Assembly (NCBI RefSeq): GCF_042453785.1 | Contig: NC_091674.1 | Coordinates: forward strand, 9,478,001 to 9,542,000 | From: Malus domestica | Lineage: Eukaryota; Streptophyta; Magnoliopsida; Rosales; Rosaceae | DNA length: 64,000 nt | Direction of reading: 5' to 3' | Part shown: piece by piece, positions 10,501 through 23,073 of the stretch | Layout of the letters: the number at the start of each line of letters is the position of its first letter | Position numbering within the stretch: position 1 is the stretch's first letter | Notes under the pieces: model-generated | What the model was told of the DNA's origin: nothing | Database searches by the model: none | What the model saw: the letters and a program-made list of their open reading frames with translations, nothing else | Made by a program: the position numbers and the translations under genes

Positions 10501-12600
10501 GTGTTATTAAACCCAAATTGTTACAAACTGCATAGCTTCATTCAAGATTAATTGGCATTACATTCATCCTAATTTTCTAGTTTTCCTTGGGAAGCAGGTT
10601 AGGTGACTTGTCACTAGCTCACTTTATGCATTATACTATGAATGGTTCATTCGCTTGGTTTAAGCTACTTTGCCAAATTTGTGTCCTTATAGTCTTGTTT
10701 TTTACTCCGCCACTACACTCTCGTCTCGTCCTGGTTTAAATTATAAATAATAACGTTACATCGTATTTCACCATACAAAATTTATAATTGAAATCGGATA
10801 TTGATTTTACTTGATGAGCATGTTTGTTCGTCTCGCGAGTTCTTGAGTTTGACAGTAAATATATAAGACGGTTGAAGGAGATGTTGTGTTTTTTCTCTCA
10901 CTCTATTTATGTCACATATTAGACACACACACAATACCAAAACGAGCTTCTATTTAATTTGGGATTCCTAATTTCTTGGAAAATAGAATCTACATATCAT
11001 AGTTTTGGGTGAACCGGCACCCTATTGCCATTTAACCCTAAACTACTTTGCTTCTCAATTTACCGCGTAAACTTGCACGAATTATTCACTTTGAGGGTCT
11101 GAAGTCTTGACTAGAGATGTGCTCCTTAAATTTTGCCTTACTCCAGATTGAGATATTGTGTTAACCAATGATTCGGTCATGTTTCAATTCGATTATAATT
11201 TTAATTTGGCTCATAATACCCTGTCACACCGTGGTGGTAGTCATTTCGGGTAGAAGAAATAATTTGGTTCCATACAAAACGAACAACGTTTTGGTGTTTG
11301 GTGCCATGTTGGTATAAAATCGGCCTCAGCCAATATGCCAAAGATTTCGGGATCTCTTGGCCCTTCAAGTTTGTCTTGCAGGTGTGCCAACTCGTTGTCT
11401 AAGGCCAAGTGAATAAAGAGAAGTTGGATATTTTAGTTACGGTTTGAAATGTGACTGTGAACCAAGAAAGGCACCCGTCTTGGCAATAGGTTCTCTATGC
11501 CTTGAATGCAAGTAGACCTGGCATCTTCAACCCGATCCGTTAAAATTAGTATTTGGGTGGGTGATAAATGGGTCGGGTGATTAATGGATCAATCAGTTAA
11601 ATAACGGGTCATTTTGGGCCAACCACGAGGGGTGGAGGAGCTCCATGGCTTGGGTCGGCGCAAGTTCTAGAAGCCAGGTGAAGGAGCGGGTGTTCTCCGG
11701 CACTGTCATGAGTCGATGGATTTCTTCTCCGAATTGGAGGGACTCGAGCTCGGGTCATGATAAAGTGGATTCGGGAACGGTTGCTTCGGTTGGTTCCATT
11801 GAATTAGGCGGCAAGTTGAATTGAAACAGAGCTCAATTCCGTGGCAAATTCCCAAATTTTCAACTTAAACATTGTCGTCTCAAACTGTTCTTCCAGCTGC
11901 AAACTGCGAATGTGTCATCAAGTTGTCACACATTGTCGTCACAATCTTGCTAAGTCTGATAAGTTTTATAAACAACAACAGATGCTTCTTCCATAATATG
12001 TTAGAGTTAAATTAAGCAAAAACCCAGTAATTTGATTACAGTCTTGGAAGAACAGTGGACTTCGGAATTGAAATTGGGTAAGAGAGAGAAGCTGGAGAGG
12101 GAGAGAGAGAAACGAGTGTAGTCAGCAATTGTGGGCAAATTGGGCAAGTGGGTAGAGATATAATGAGAAACAGTGTTGGAGATCAATTTAGCAAAAACCC
12201 AGTAATTTGATGCAGGTCTAGGTGCAAGGACTTTTGAGATGGGTGTTGTCCCTGCGGCATGATGAGTGAATGGATGGGTAGAAGCGATTTTGGTGATTGA
12301 TATGTTGTGATGCAATGTATGAGGAAGTGAATCACATAACCCAAATGAACTTGTCAAATGGATCAAATTGATAAGTAATTACATTACAATATTTCTATTG
12401 CGATAAAATAAAATACAAGAGAGTAAGTTACGAAAAAATAAATTGCAATAATATAAAAATTACTCAAAGTTTGAGAGAATAACTTTTACGCTAAGTGCGA
12501 TAAAATAAATTACGCAAGATGCGAGAAAATAATTTGCGGGAACTAAAATTAATTGGAAATAGAAAGATAAGTAGGGCTACATTTTGAATATGTATTAAAA
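10501..12600. other. Intergenic stretch, decayed repeats
   Basis: No gene is supported. Near 11525-11625 there are GGGT/ACCC-rich repeats ('cgggtgattaatggatcaat') typical of MITE ends. A 23-base phrase 'gcaaaaacccag..taatttgat' occurs at about 12015 and 12189. The rest is AT-rich, and the minus-strand frame at 12007-12366 has no recognisable domain. Confidence 0.45.
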
Positions 12601-12651
12601 AAAATTAAAATTAAAATAAAAAGATAAAGCACGTTGGTGCAGAGACACTAA

Positions 12652-14720
12652 GGGTGCGTTTGTTGCACCGGACTATCTTCAGGGACTAAGCTGGACTGGC
12701 TTAGACTAGACTAAGCTAGACTAACCAGTAAAGCGTTTGGAGCAGTGTCGGACTAAAAAACAGGATAATTAACAAATACAATATTATATTATTTAATGCT
12801 TGTCCAATAATATTTTTCTATTCATTCAACGTTTTTCATTTCCCCCCCCCCCCAAAACATAACGTTTTCTGGAAACATCTCTCTTATTCTACTTCTGACC
12901 ATGGAAGAAAATATCCAAAATATCGGCGAAATATCGTCGATATTTTCGTTTTTTTTAGTTACCGATATTTTAATGAGTATTCAATGAGTTTTCGTCAAAA
13001 TATCGCGATATTAGCTTATAATATCGCGATATTAGTCCAAAAATTCCTGAAAATTTGAAAAAATCTCAATTTTGAGCATAGAGGGGTTCGAACCCTTCCC
13101 ACTTAACTCCTTAACCGCTATACCACTTATGTTGTTGTGATAATATGCTACAATATTTATATATATGGTATTGTTTTGAATTCTTTTTACAAGAAACAAA
13201 TTTGCACATATTCCAAATTTTTTGTGGTATTATATTTTAAATTGTGTCAATTAATTACTTAGTCAATGGCATGTGGTTTTTAATTTTTCTATTTTTTATT
13301 TGGTCACTTACATGGTAGGGCTGGAAAAAATTCCGGAAAATCCCAAACCAAATCGAAAAAGTCCCAAACCCGAACCGAAAAATCCCAAACCAAAACCATC
13401 CTGAAGTTCGGGAATCCCATCCCGAAAAATACCGAAATTTTCGATATGGGATTGGTTTCCAAATCCCATTTGTTTGGTAATCCCGAAAAATACCGAAGTA
13501 TTCCGTTTCCTATTGACTTTTGGGTTTTGGTTCTTGAAAACCATTGCCATGGTTGCTAACTACTCTTCAAAATACACTCACTCTACACATAGAGATGATG
13601 AAGATAGTGAAAATTTTGAACCTCATAGGAACTCTATGTGGTACTAAGTCACTCATGTATCTTACCATGCAATGTATAAAGTGTAAAATATTGTACTAAT
13701 TCATTATATATAAATGATTATGGTGTGTTTAGACTTCTTTCATTAATTTCTACATATTTTCTACACTCATAATGTTTGTCAGCTCGCTATATAATCAACT
13801 TGATAATGTTAAATCCATCATGCAATGCATTTCCTTCCAATTTTTTGTGATAAACTAATAGATAATTGACTAAATAAACATCTTGCAAAGTTTCAATAAA
13901 AATTTCCAAGTTTTTCTTACAATTTCCGTGGTTTCCATGTAATTTTTATCGATATAGATATTATCCCGATATTTCCGTGTTTTCAGACTACCGATATTTC
14001 TGATATTACCGATATTTTCTTCCTTGCTTCTGACTTGAAAATAATTAATAAAAAAATTGTCTTCCTCCTTGTCTCCCTCGTTTGGTTCTGTCCCCATTCT
14101 CTTCATTTTCTACCTTTTATTCCTGCAGATCGCAAATCCTTCCCATCTCTTCCTTTGACCTCTGTAATCTATACAACCATCATCTCTATCAATAATTTGA
14201 CTGACTCCATTGATTGGGTATTTCTTGAGTTTTTTTTTTTTCTGGTCATTTGGTCAAAGTGTCGATCAAACAGAATGAAGCTTTGAGCTTCATCTGAAAC
14301 AAAGAAAAGAGTTCTTTAGAGATGGGTAGAAGAAGAAGGCAAAGCTCATGGATTTTCTGGGAATTTTCTATCCGTCCCTAAAGCTAGCCGTCTCGGAATT
14401 TTGTGGGAAAAAGGAAGAACAAGCACCACCAATTGCCTAGCCACAGTGACGCCAAAGAAGAAGAGGCAAAGCCCAGGGATTGGTGTTGGGGTTTAGCAAG
14501 AAAGCTTGGCTATGGATCTTGGCCTCGTCTCCTTTTTAGTCCCCCTTAATACCAAGGTAAAGCACGAGACTAGATAGCGTGGTTTAGCGAAGGAGACAAC
14601 GCCTCCTAGTCGAGGCGAGTCTCATTAATTGTAGTCCAATACCATTCCAAACATAGAATTAGAATCCCACTTAAGCCAGTCCAAGCTAGTCCCTCCTAAA
14701 GAGGTGTAACAAACGCCCCA
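12652..14720. mobile_element. Harbinger-like non-autonomous DNA element with a nested hAT-like element
   Basis: The left end GGGTGCGTTTGTTGCACC and right end GGTGTAACAAACGCCCCA form an imperfect inverted repeat. TAA flanks both sides (12649-12651, 14721-14723), as for PIF/Harbinger. The subterminal 'ggactaagctggactggctt' is shared with the element at 29154-30262. The empty site is visible in the duplicate at 1-60, where the flanks are joined without the element. No transposase is present. About 1.13 kb of the length is the nested element. Confidence 0.72.
12900..14026. mobile_element. hAT-like non-autonomous element, nested
   Basis: The 8-bp duplication CTTCTGAC lies at 12892-12899 and 14027-14034. 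The ends CATGGAAGAAAATATC and (reverse complement) CAAGGAAGAAAATATC form a terminal inverted repeat starting CA. Subterminal 'atatcg' units are dense at both ends. Inside are a tRNA-like 'ggttcgaacccttccc' segment at 13086 and a CCGAA-type repeat at 13310-13550. It encodes no transposase. Confidence 0.72.
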
Positions 14721-14723
14721 TAA

Positions 14724-15534
14724 AAAGATAAGTTGAATGTGATGGTCGGAGACCTCTAACACTGACCTAGAGGATCCTATATACTAATTGAGGTCATCCA
14801 CTCTCAATGAATGCCCCTTGATTGCCTCTCGAGCCTTGATTTTTTTTTTTTTTTTAACCAAGGATATCATCTACACTAAGAAGAAGGAGTGTGTTTAACC
14901 TTATAATAAGTTAGCAATAATATGTGTGGTTCAAAGTCGTTTTTGACAAGAATCGAACCAAATACCTTTCACTTACAAGTAAAGAGAAATATCATTAAAC
15001 CGTAATACTAAGTGGCCTGTCGAGCCTTGATTTATTTCCATTACAAAATTCAAAATATATTTTACTCAATGGCAAATATGATGATGTCTTTGTCTTCAAT
15101 TTGCAAATAATTTCCTCAAATGTTATGATTGGTGATTATGACTCAATTCTTTTTTTTTTCTTTTTTTTCACTATGACCATGCTATGTAGAAGGTGCCAAA
15201 TGTAGGCAAAAACAATGTGACACATTCTTGATCTTTGAATCAACCTACTAAATAAAAACTGCAAAGTTATATGTAGTCACGTAGAAAACGTAGGGTCACG
15301 ACCTAGAATTTGAAATTTATTTCTGGCATTGCAGTATCTACGCATCATATCATATTGTTTATACATATATTGAGCGGTGAATAAACAAAATGTATACGAT
15401 TTATATACAGACAGATGTACGGTCATGTGTATGTATATGTATTATTTATTTTCATGTTATTTTATTGTACTTTTGTAAAGATGGAAAACTTCTCTCTCTG
15501 TTGCAATAGGACATAAAATTAGAATGAAAAGTTT
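14724..15534. other. PAP16 3' flank with a SINE
   Basis: 14724-14837 and 15016-15185 correspond to 1-247. Between them is a minus-strand SINE of the GATATTATC family (14838-15015, poly-T run at 14840-14855, B-box-like 'gaatcgaacc' at 14950). 15186-15534 contains the probable 3' UTR, with nothing else recognised. Confidence 0.6.
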
Positions 15535-18500
15535 TCAGGGACTCAAGACAACTTCACTATGGACATTGCCATCCTCCATTCTTATCCAAGATTTAACGGA
15601 GAAAGGCTTTTGAGTGATTTCCACAATTCTAGCTCCTCTATCCCAGTTTCCATAACCGCCATAACCGGTATGCCTAGCAAAACATAGCCACAATTCTTTA
15701 TGGGGACAGCACCAGTCTAATCCATGGTTGTGTCCTACAAATATTGCCTGCCGAAAACCCAAGGAAAATTAGTTACCACAGAGGCTCATGAGTTTCACAA
15801 TGTGTTACTCTATAGCTCAATCTAAAATCATCATACTATCGTATAAGTTTCACCATCTTAGGACAAAGTAATATCAATTTCCGTCTAACACAACACAAAA
15901 AGCGATATTGAAAGTAAACCGATAGCGTTTTGACAAACACCATGGCCTCTCACATTATTAAAAGCCTAATGAACTTTGGCACACGAAAAAACCTAATCCA
16001 AGTAATTAATTAAGGTTTTTGATCATTGCCTAACGGGACTTACAACTTCCCCCCGGATGCCTACAACCTTAAACTAATGCAGTTTTATTCACATTGGAAC
16101 AACAAACAACTTTAACTCAACTAATATATGGGTTTCATTAACTCTATGATTACCAAGAATTAAATAACAGCAACCAACAAGGGTTTGAAGGGAAAACCAA
16201 AAACCTAAACATCAACACCCCAAGCAAAGTTGTTAGCTACTAGTTTTTACAATATCATTTACAAATGGAGCATGGAATTACCTGGAATAGCTTTACAAAC
16301 TAGAACGAACGGATGCTTGCTCCCATTTCAAAAAAAAGGAACGAACTAGACTCCCTAATTCAACCTTTTATTGGCAAAAAAGCAAGAAAGGATCAACATA
16401 AACATGGACTTCCGATAAATTCTGACAAGCATAGCAAAACCCAACATAACCTTAGTAATAAACTACAAATGTGGGGTAACCGGTTGTGCAACCATCCCAT
16501 GTGAACAAGAACACAAATACTCACAGATATTTGTAAGGAAGATAGGTTATTTGCACTTGACCAACTCGTTTTGATCCAAGAAGATATTAGCGAAGAATCT
16601 TTCATGGCGACATACCAATTGATAAACTAAAACCATGAGGACAGTTAAAGCATGGCTTTATGAAAATGGAAACGTTTTGTAAGAGTCATGCATGACTACC
16701 TTGTTTGCCATAATAACTAGTTTAAACGTTGCCCGGATAACAAATAAAAGCTAAAGATTCACTTCAACAAAATGTCTTTTAGCAAGAAAAATTAGAAATT
16801 TATTTCCCTTAGTGACTGATTTCAGCAAGAAAATTATGTAGTTCTTGCAAAAATGAGGCAGTTTTGTTCCCCTAAATTGGCAAAAGAAATTTATTTTCTT
16901 GCTAGATTGAGGTGTAGCAAGAAGATTGTATTTCCTTTTTAAAAAGTTATTTTTCATCGCTAAATTTACTCAGTCCCACCCACATTAACTTTTACTCCCT
17001 AAAATATTTCAAACAAGGAAACAATTTCTCGTTGTACCTCTACCCCTACCAAAACAAACTCGCCTCTCTTCATCCTTTAATTTTTATAAAATACTTGGCT
17101 TTTGTATTTCATAAGGGAGCTTTGCCTCGCATCCCAAGTTACCTGTGCATACAGATTTGCAAATCGTGGCCATGGATTCTTCGAAATAGGAGAATCTGAG
17201 AAGCATGTCAAGCTACCCTTTACATATATGGCTTGCCAATGTTTGACAACGGTCATAATCTTGAAATCTCTTGGCAAGGTGTTAATTAGATCATTCCCTA
17301 TAGTTCATGTACCACTTTTTTGTTTCCTCCAATATTAACGGCACCACTTTTTAGTTTTCTCCAATATCTTATTCGGTCACAAACAATAAATAAATCCATT
17401 GTTAATTATTATTGTGAGAAAAGTTGAAATGACACAAAGAATTCATTTCCTACTTATAAAATAGTTGTGATTTTAGGTAGGTGTTTTTCATGAAAAACCA
17501 GTGAGAAAATCTTTTGAAAAAATACGGATAAAAATGACCATCCACGAAAAGTGGGCCCTGGGTTCTCAGAAACAAAAAGGTTTGAGCAGCTTTTAATTAA
17601 ATGGGCCTCGGCCCATTTTATTTGTTTTGCAAATTGTTTGCAGAAAACAGACTAGGAAACTCCCGCTTGCATTGACAGCAAACAAACCATTCAGCTCAAA
17701 CATTTTCTTGAACACCGATTCATCACCATGTAAGATGAAAAATACAACAAATTTTCTTTAGGATCGGTTTGCTTGCCCTACAAATACAACCATATTGGTA
17801 AAGAAGGTTCCGCCCGACTCGGCAATTTGCACAGTTCTTATGTACAATAGGGTCAGAATTCATAGCTGAGATCATAGCACTTTCCAAGTGTCCAGGGTAA
17901 AAACCAAATGTAAGGGGCAAGTTAAAGCAGGATGTAGAAAGAATCAACTGACAGACCGAAAGCTAGTTGATCCATCGAACAGCTTCGAGATGATGGAGAG
18001 TGAACAACTATTTTGCTGATGATAGGGAAAAATAATAGAGCATGCATTTCCTGACTTTTACTCTTTGCAGTTTCTCTATACAGGACCACTTACTCTCTTA
18101 CTCAACAACTTACCTAATCCAGTTTTGAATTTTCTCATGATGTTACAATGATAATTGATATGTTATGTTTTGGACAAGAATCACAGGGAAATGATTTGTT
18201 TTACATTTCATGTAGTAAGTGAGAAAAATCAACACAAGTCACCAGAACAAACCAATATCAATTTCCATAGAACGCAAAAAGCGATATTGAGAGTGAACCA
18301 TAATGACTTGACAAACACCATGGCAGCTCAAATTATTAAGAGTCTAAAGAATTCGTAGAATTAGTAAAGAGTAAAACCAATACAAGCATTTAGCCCAAAG
18401 ATTCTTACAAAAAGGTCGTACCCAGTGCACAAGGCTCCCGCTTTACGCAGGGTCTGGGAGAGGTGAATGTCGGCTAGCCTTACCCCCATTTATGGAGAGG

Positions 18501-21500
18501 CTGCTCCCAAAGATTCTTACAAGCTGAAACTAAATTAGTTTTGTTCACATAGGAACAACAAAAAACGTTAACATAACACCCTCCGGAAATAGTGGCTAGA
18601 TAGCTACTGTTTTTCACAATTCTATGAGCGATTAGGGTGTTTTCTTTGTTCCTATCCTACCAATGCAAAAACCGGACATGGGATTAAATGGAATAGCCTA
18701 ACAAACTAAAATAAACAGATGCTATGCACTTCAAATCCTCCTTAAAGAAGGAATGGACAAGAGTCTTTAGGCCTTACAGACTTTGAAAATCATCTCCGCA
18801 ACAATTAGTTAAGGCAGATTACGCTATTATATTTTTTCAAACCGTCGCAGATACAGTTGAATTTCTTTAGTAGTCCCTCAACTAGTCCATTGGGGATGTA
18901 GGGACATTTCATTCAGACTGCTCACTCTCGGCAGTCAGCTAGGACATTTTCATTTGACTGTTAAACATTTCTCAACATTTCTTGGTCAGGTTGATCATAG
19001 CAGGCCTACAGAAGGTTGGATCTTTTTTGGCCTTTTCTCTTCCAGGGTTCCAGCCATGCCGCTATTTGAGTCCTAGATTTGACCTATACGAAAAATTTTG
19101 GCAAAGTCCTGCACTCACTAGACATAACCTCTGCCTTGATGATGGCCTCCTTCTGCTGATGCAAATCTTATTGCATATGACTTGATCTTCTTCACGTCTC
19201 GTGGTTTCTCGAGGCCTTCAAGTCTTGACTTTGATTCTAGTCTATGCTAAGTTCTAGTTCATGGAATTAGAACTTCCACGTTCATAGACTAGAAGTGACA
19301 AATTTTCATAATTGGGTACATCCACAAAAATTCACCATTTTTTAATATTTTCATTAAATTTTTCCATAATTTCCAAGAAAACAGTTTTCTAAATCAGAGC
19401 AGGTGTTGTACGATGTTAAAGTTGGAACGTCGACCCTAAAACTAATTGACCTTAGTGGGAGAGGGGCAAAGTTTCCTATAATTTGATGCAAGGCTTAAAA
19501 TAGCCGACATGAGATTTTTATTATTCCCAGCACATCGCATCACCTAAAGCCAGACTAAACCAAACATGTGGATAATTGGGTGACATGGACAATTTGTGGC
19601 TAAATTAGGCCTCGCAATTTGATACATTGTCAAAGTTGGAGCAGCCAAAACCAATTGGTGATGGGTGGACTGGAGACGCTTATTGTACTTCAAGGAAACA
19701 TTCCTCACACCCACCCCACTGATGCACTTCAAAAGAAAAACAAAAGCATATAGAGCTTAACAAATTCGTTTAAACTTCTGATGTTAAAGTCAAACGCTCT
19801 CGAAATCATATACAAGTTAATCCATTCTAAGCATATCTAGCTTATGATACAGTTAAATTGTGTTTGTCCCTGTATTTTATTAACATAAATTTATACATAA
19901 ATGTAAAGAGGGTGTCTGTATGTGTGTATAAGTTGATTACACACGCGTTTGTCTGTCACTACTGGGACATTGTACCCTTTTTTAAATTTTCACAGGTGTC
20001 TCCCACCTGGATTCATGCATGTATGGTAAGCATGCTCATCTATGACCAAACCTACGTATGAAAAAAATTTATGGGAGGTATAAGATTTGATCTCACCTTG
20101 GCAGATTTCCTTTCGGCCAAAAGTTTCATCATACCCATTTCAGCTTCTTGAGGTGCTACTTGCTCTTCGTTAAGTGAACCCACGCAAGGCTTGTGTATGC
20201 CGAACTTTGGAGCAACTTTCTCATACACACGACTTGGTATATGCCAAAAGATTATCTCTGGGACACTGCAAAATTTGATTGACAAGAAATAAAAGAGTAA
20301 AAATAAAAAGAAGATTTAGTACTGTGAATCAATTTTGTATTCTTCTGAGAAAAGAACAGTAAACCTATACTCGTTAATAAGATGAAAGATGTACAATGAT
20401 TTCAGGTAATACTTCCATACTTTTCTACCTTGAATCAGGGTTAATCTCTAGAGCTTTCTGCCGGAACCATTCTGATTGGGCGCCGGATATAACTTCTGGG
20501 TAGGAACCACCACCAGAATCTAGGAAGTACAAAAATGCCACAGCTGACTTGGGATCTTCTGATGACAAAACTTGGAGGACATAGTTGGATACACTAGGCC
20601 AAAGCCCCTTCGGGCCATATCTAGAATGTGATAGCGTGTTAAGCTCAATCTCATTTTTCATTAGCTCCAAACGTTGAGTTCCCTGGAAGCTACAGTCTTC
20701 TTTCCCTACAGATCAGATGGCGTTGTAAGAGATCTCTTACTGATTATTCTAGAACAAGTATAAAAAATAACAAAATTCTTAGTGATTATCTCCTAACACT
20801 ATAACTTACCTAAATCAATTGTGAGAAGAGAATCAAACTTTATGACGGCATTGACATATTTTGTTTGCATCGATCAAACTCAATGTTTCAAAGAAATATG
20901 ATTACAATTGAAGGCAATACAATGCAAAGGGATTGAATAAACGGAACAGTAGTTGATACTCCTAAAGTAATAGATATCAGAAACTGTCAAGAGTCTCCTG
21001 TTTTTCGGTTCATCAAACACAGATTTGAATGCTTTCATTCAAATGTATAACAACATTACTTTTGCAGCCTAGAACGAACAAAGTAAGAAAAATAAAAGTT
21101 GACACTATAACGTGAATGGCAATGTTCGTGGAAAAAAAGTTGATGTGGGTGACTTTCTTTTATATGTTTATGTTTCGATTCCAGATTTTGAAATAGGCCT
21201 ACAGAAAGAGGTCGTCAATGCTAAAAGTGGAGAAATTAGTCACTAACTATTAAGAAGTTCTAAGCAAAAGCAAACGAGTTGATCAAAATTGTGAACACAT
21301 AATAGATCAAACTTCTAATTCACCTAAGCATGATGAATTGGCTACAGGACAATGAATTTTAGGAATTCCAGGAGCCGAAAACCACTCAATCGGCCACTCA
21401 AATGCTGCATCATCATGGTTCCCAAACACACTGGCCCAAGGAATACCCCTGGCTCTTGTTGGAGAAATTGCCTGATCCCAATACAAGCTTGCATTTCTAA

Positions 21501-22312
21501 TTAATATATTATTAGCTGTGATGACATCTCCGAGATAGATAACAAACTCTGCAATGTACATGCCATTCATTAGATATATGATTGCTATATGAACATTGAT
21601 GAAATGATGGAAGCATGGTTTACTTACTGCAACACAACCAAAGGGAAAACTTTGAAAATATATTGAACAAAATATATCACATTGTAAAGAAGCCTAAACA
21701 AAGGATTGTCACACTGACAGAAGTACTTCTTTTGGTGTGTTGGCTTTCTTCGAAAGCTATGAATCGTCCTTACTTGATTTCCCTTAAGCGATTTCCGCAC
21801 GCTTATTTTCTTGCTCTACCGCACACCTTTTTTCCTAACGTTTGGGTTGAATAAAATGAACCGAGAATCAAGGGAGCTAAGCCTGAATGGGTGATTCAAA
21901 TTCGCCTTTGACGAGAATCGAACCTAAGACCTCTCGTTTACAAGTGAAGATGAATACCAGTACTAAGTGGCTAGACAAAATGGAAGTTAAATGCATACAC
22001 TAAAACATGAGAAACGGCTAATGAGAATTGAGATAACTTGCTTTGGTCACCTGGGGTTTCATGATCGAGTACAGAGGACATGACCCTAGTAGAATTAACA
22101 TCCTGTAGAGGGCCCCATTCGGTGGACTCGGCCTCTCCAAAATGCAGGTCGGCGAACAGAGCGATCTTGAACGGTGCATCTGCTGCACCCGGCCGTAGAT
22201 CGTAACCTTCTGGCTTGGTGGGTAGAGCGACGACGACAGTGGAGATGATCAGAGAGTAGATGATGATGTACAGACATGATGTGAAGAACAAGAATTGCCC
22301 CGTCTCTGTCAT
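15535..22312 (-). CDS. PAP16: PAP16-like purple acid phosphatase, 5 exons
   Basis: Exons on minus: 22312-22051, 21548-21324, 20705-20429, 20265-20097, 15747-15535. Every intron is GT-AG and the 1146 coding bases give 381 residues. The N-terminus has a hydrophobic segment ('[18 protein letters not shown]'), likely a signal peptide or anchor. Metallophosphoesterase blocks follow in order: '[10 protein letters not shown]', '[10 protein letters not shown]', 'GNHDDAAF', 'FWHIPS', '[10 protein letters not shown]'. The first block has DLH where classic purple acid phosphatases have DxG, fitting the PAP16 group that is often called 'probable inactive'. The expected role is phosphate ester cleavage in the secretory or extracellular space (family knowledge). 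The start is ATG 22312, because the upstream in-frame extension has no ATG. The last intron is unusually long (4.35 kb) and full of repeats. The 3' end is duplicated downstream as a dead copy. Confidence 0.9.
15863..16325. repeat. Intron-4 duplicate, copy A
   Basis: Landmarks 'aatatcaatttcc', 'aaaaagcgatattga', 'gacaaacaccatgg', 'ttcacat..ggaacaacaaa' and 'ggaatagc' recur in the same order and orientation at about 18245-18735. The order within the phosphatase intron implies an old direct duplication of roughly 0.5 kb. Confidence 0.65.
16326..18244. other. Phosphatase intron 4, spacer
   Basis: Intronic sequence without further genes. The short frames seen here lack domains. It lies between the two diverged copies of the intronic duplication. 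Confidence 0.5.
18245..18735. repeat. Intron-4 duplicate, copy B, interrupted by an Au-like SINE
   Basis: It matches 15863-16325 in order. The SINE at 18411-18505 interrupts it with a clean target-site duplication. Confidence 0.65.
18411..18505 (+). mobile_element. Au-like SINE, truncated
   Basis: The sequence 'ggtcgtacccagtgcacaag' with 'ggctcccgc', 'gggtctgggagaggtgaatg' and 'ggctagccttacccc' matches what I know of the widespread plant Au SINE. A perfect 17-bp duplication CCCAAAGATTCTTACAA flanks it (18394-18410, 18506-18522). At about 95 bp it is shorter than full-length Au elements, so it is probably 5'-truncated. Confidence 0.8.
18736..20096. other. Phosphatase intron 4, 5' part
   Basis: Intronic DNA between the duplicate block and exon 4, with no gene or clear mobile element. 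Confidence 0.5.
21880..21975 (-). mobile_element. SINE fragment in phosphatase intron 1
   Basis: Contains 'attcgcctttgacgagaatc', 'gaacctaagacctctcg' and 'tacaagtgaag', the complement of the head and B-box part of the GATATTATC SINE family. The 3' part is missing. Confidence 0.55.
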
Positions 22313-22459
22313 GACGCAGTAAAGCAGGGCTACAGGCGCGCTGTCGTGTTTAATGTTAACGACGGCATATTCCTTACGAGACGGGGACAATGCCTATGGC
22401 CTTTTTGGTGACAAAGAGGCGGCATATTCCGTTTTGGTGGGAAAGGTTACTATTACGCT

Positions 22460-22745
22460 TTTGTGATATTTTTCATCATTTACAAGTGAAAGGTCGTAAG
22501 TTCAATTATTATTAAAGATGAGTTTGAATCATATTATTGCTAACTCATTGTGAGACTAAGTTTACCCTTCCTCTTAGTGTAAATAATATCGTTTGTTAAA
22601 AAAAATATAAAAATAAATAAATAAAAAGTAAGAGGTCTTAAGTTCGATTCCCGCTAAAGGCGAATTTGAACCACATTATTGTTAGTCATTGTGAGGCTAA
22701 GTTCACCCCTCCCCTTAATATAAATAATATTGTTTATTCAAAGAA
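22460..22745 (+). mobile_element. Two adjacent SINE copies
   Basis: Two tandem copies share 'gaatttgaaccacattattg' type bodies and end in 'aataatatcgtttgtt' or 'aataatattgtttatt' followed by A-rich tails (first about 22460-22620, second about 22625-22745). Confidence 0.6.
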
Positions 22746-22807
22746 TAAATAAATCACTTTCCTATAACAAAATAATATAGAAAAACCTATCAATACAAGG
22801 ATACAGT

Positions 22808-23073
22808 TGTTGCAGTCTTATTAGATTAGGAATGTAATTATGTAAATTATAGTGTATCTAGGAGTATCTTGTATATTTACTTTAGTAGTTTAATTCCTAT
22901 TAGAGTTGTAATACTAATAGGTTAAGGATTTAACATTTCCTACTACTATGCATAAAGGCACAATGGGGTTAAACAGCACACACCTCAGAATTACATCTCT
23001 CTCTTCCCTCTCTGTTGTCGCCGGCCCTTCTCCCTCTCTGTCCTAAATACAGTTCAGTCAAATAAGTTTACAA
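22808..23073 (+). repeat. Probable 5' LTR of a Copia element
   Basis: It begins TGTTGCAG and ends near 'gtttacaaca', followed by 'cattatcaacacgatc', similar to the junction after the 5' LTR of many plant Copia elements. It is T/A-rich at the start and CT-rich before the end. No 3' LTR was found, so the limits are estimates. Confidence 0.45.

Noticed and set aside
13081..13135. tRNA-like segment 'ggttcgaaccc' with an A-box-like word on minus
   Set aside because: No acceptor stem or full cloverleaf can be drawn. It lies inside the hAT-like element and is better read as a decayed tRNA-derived piece.
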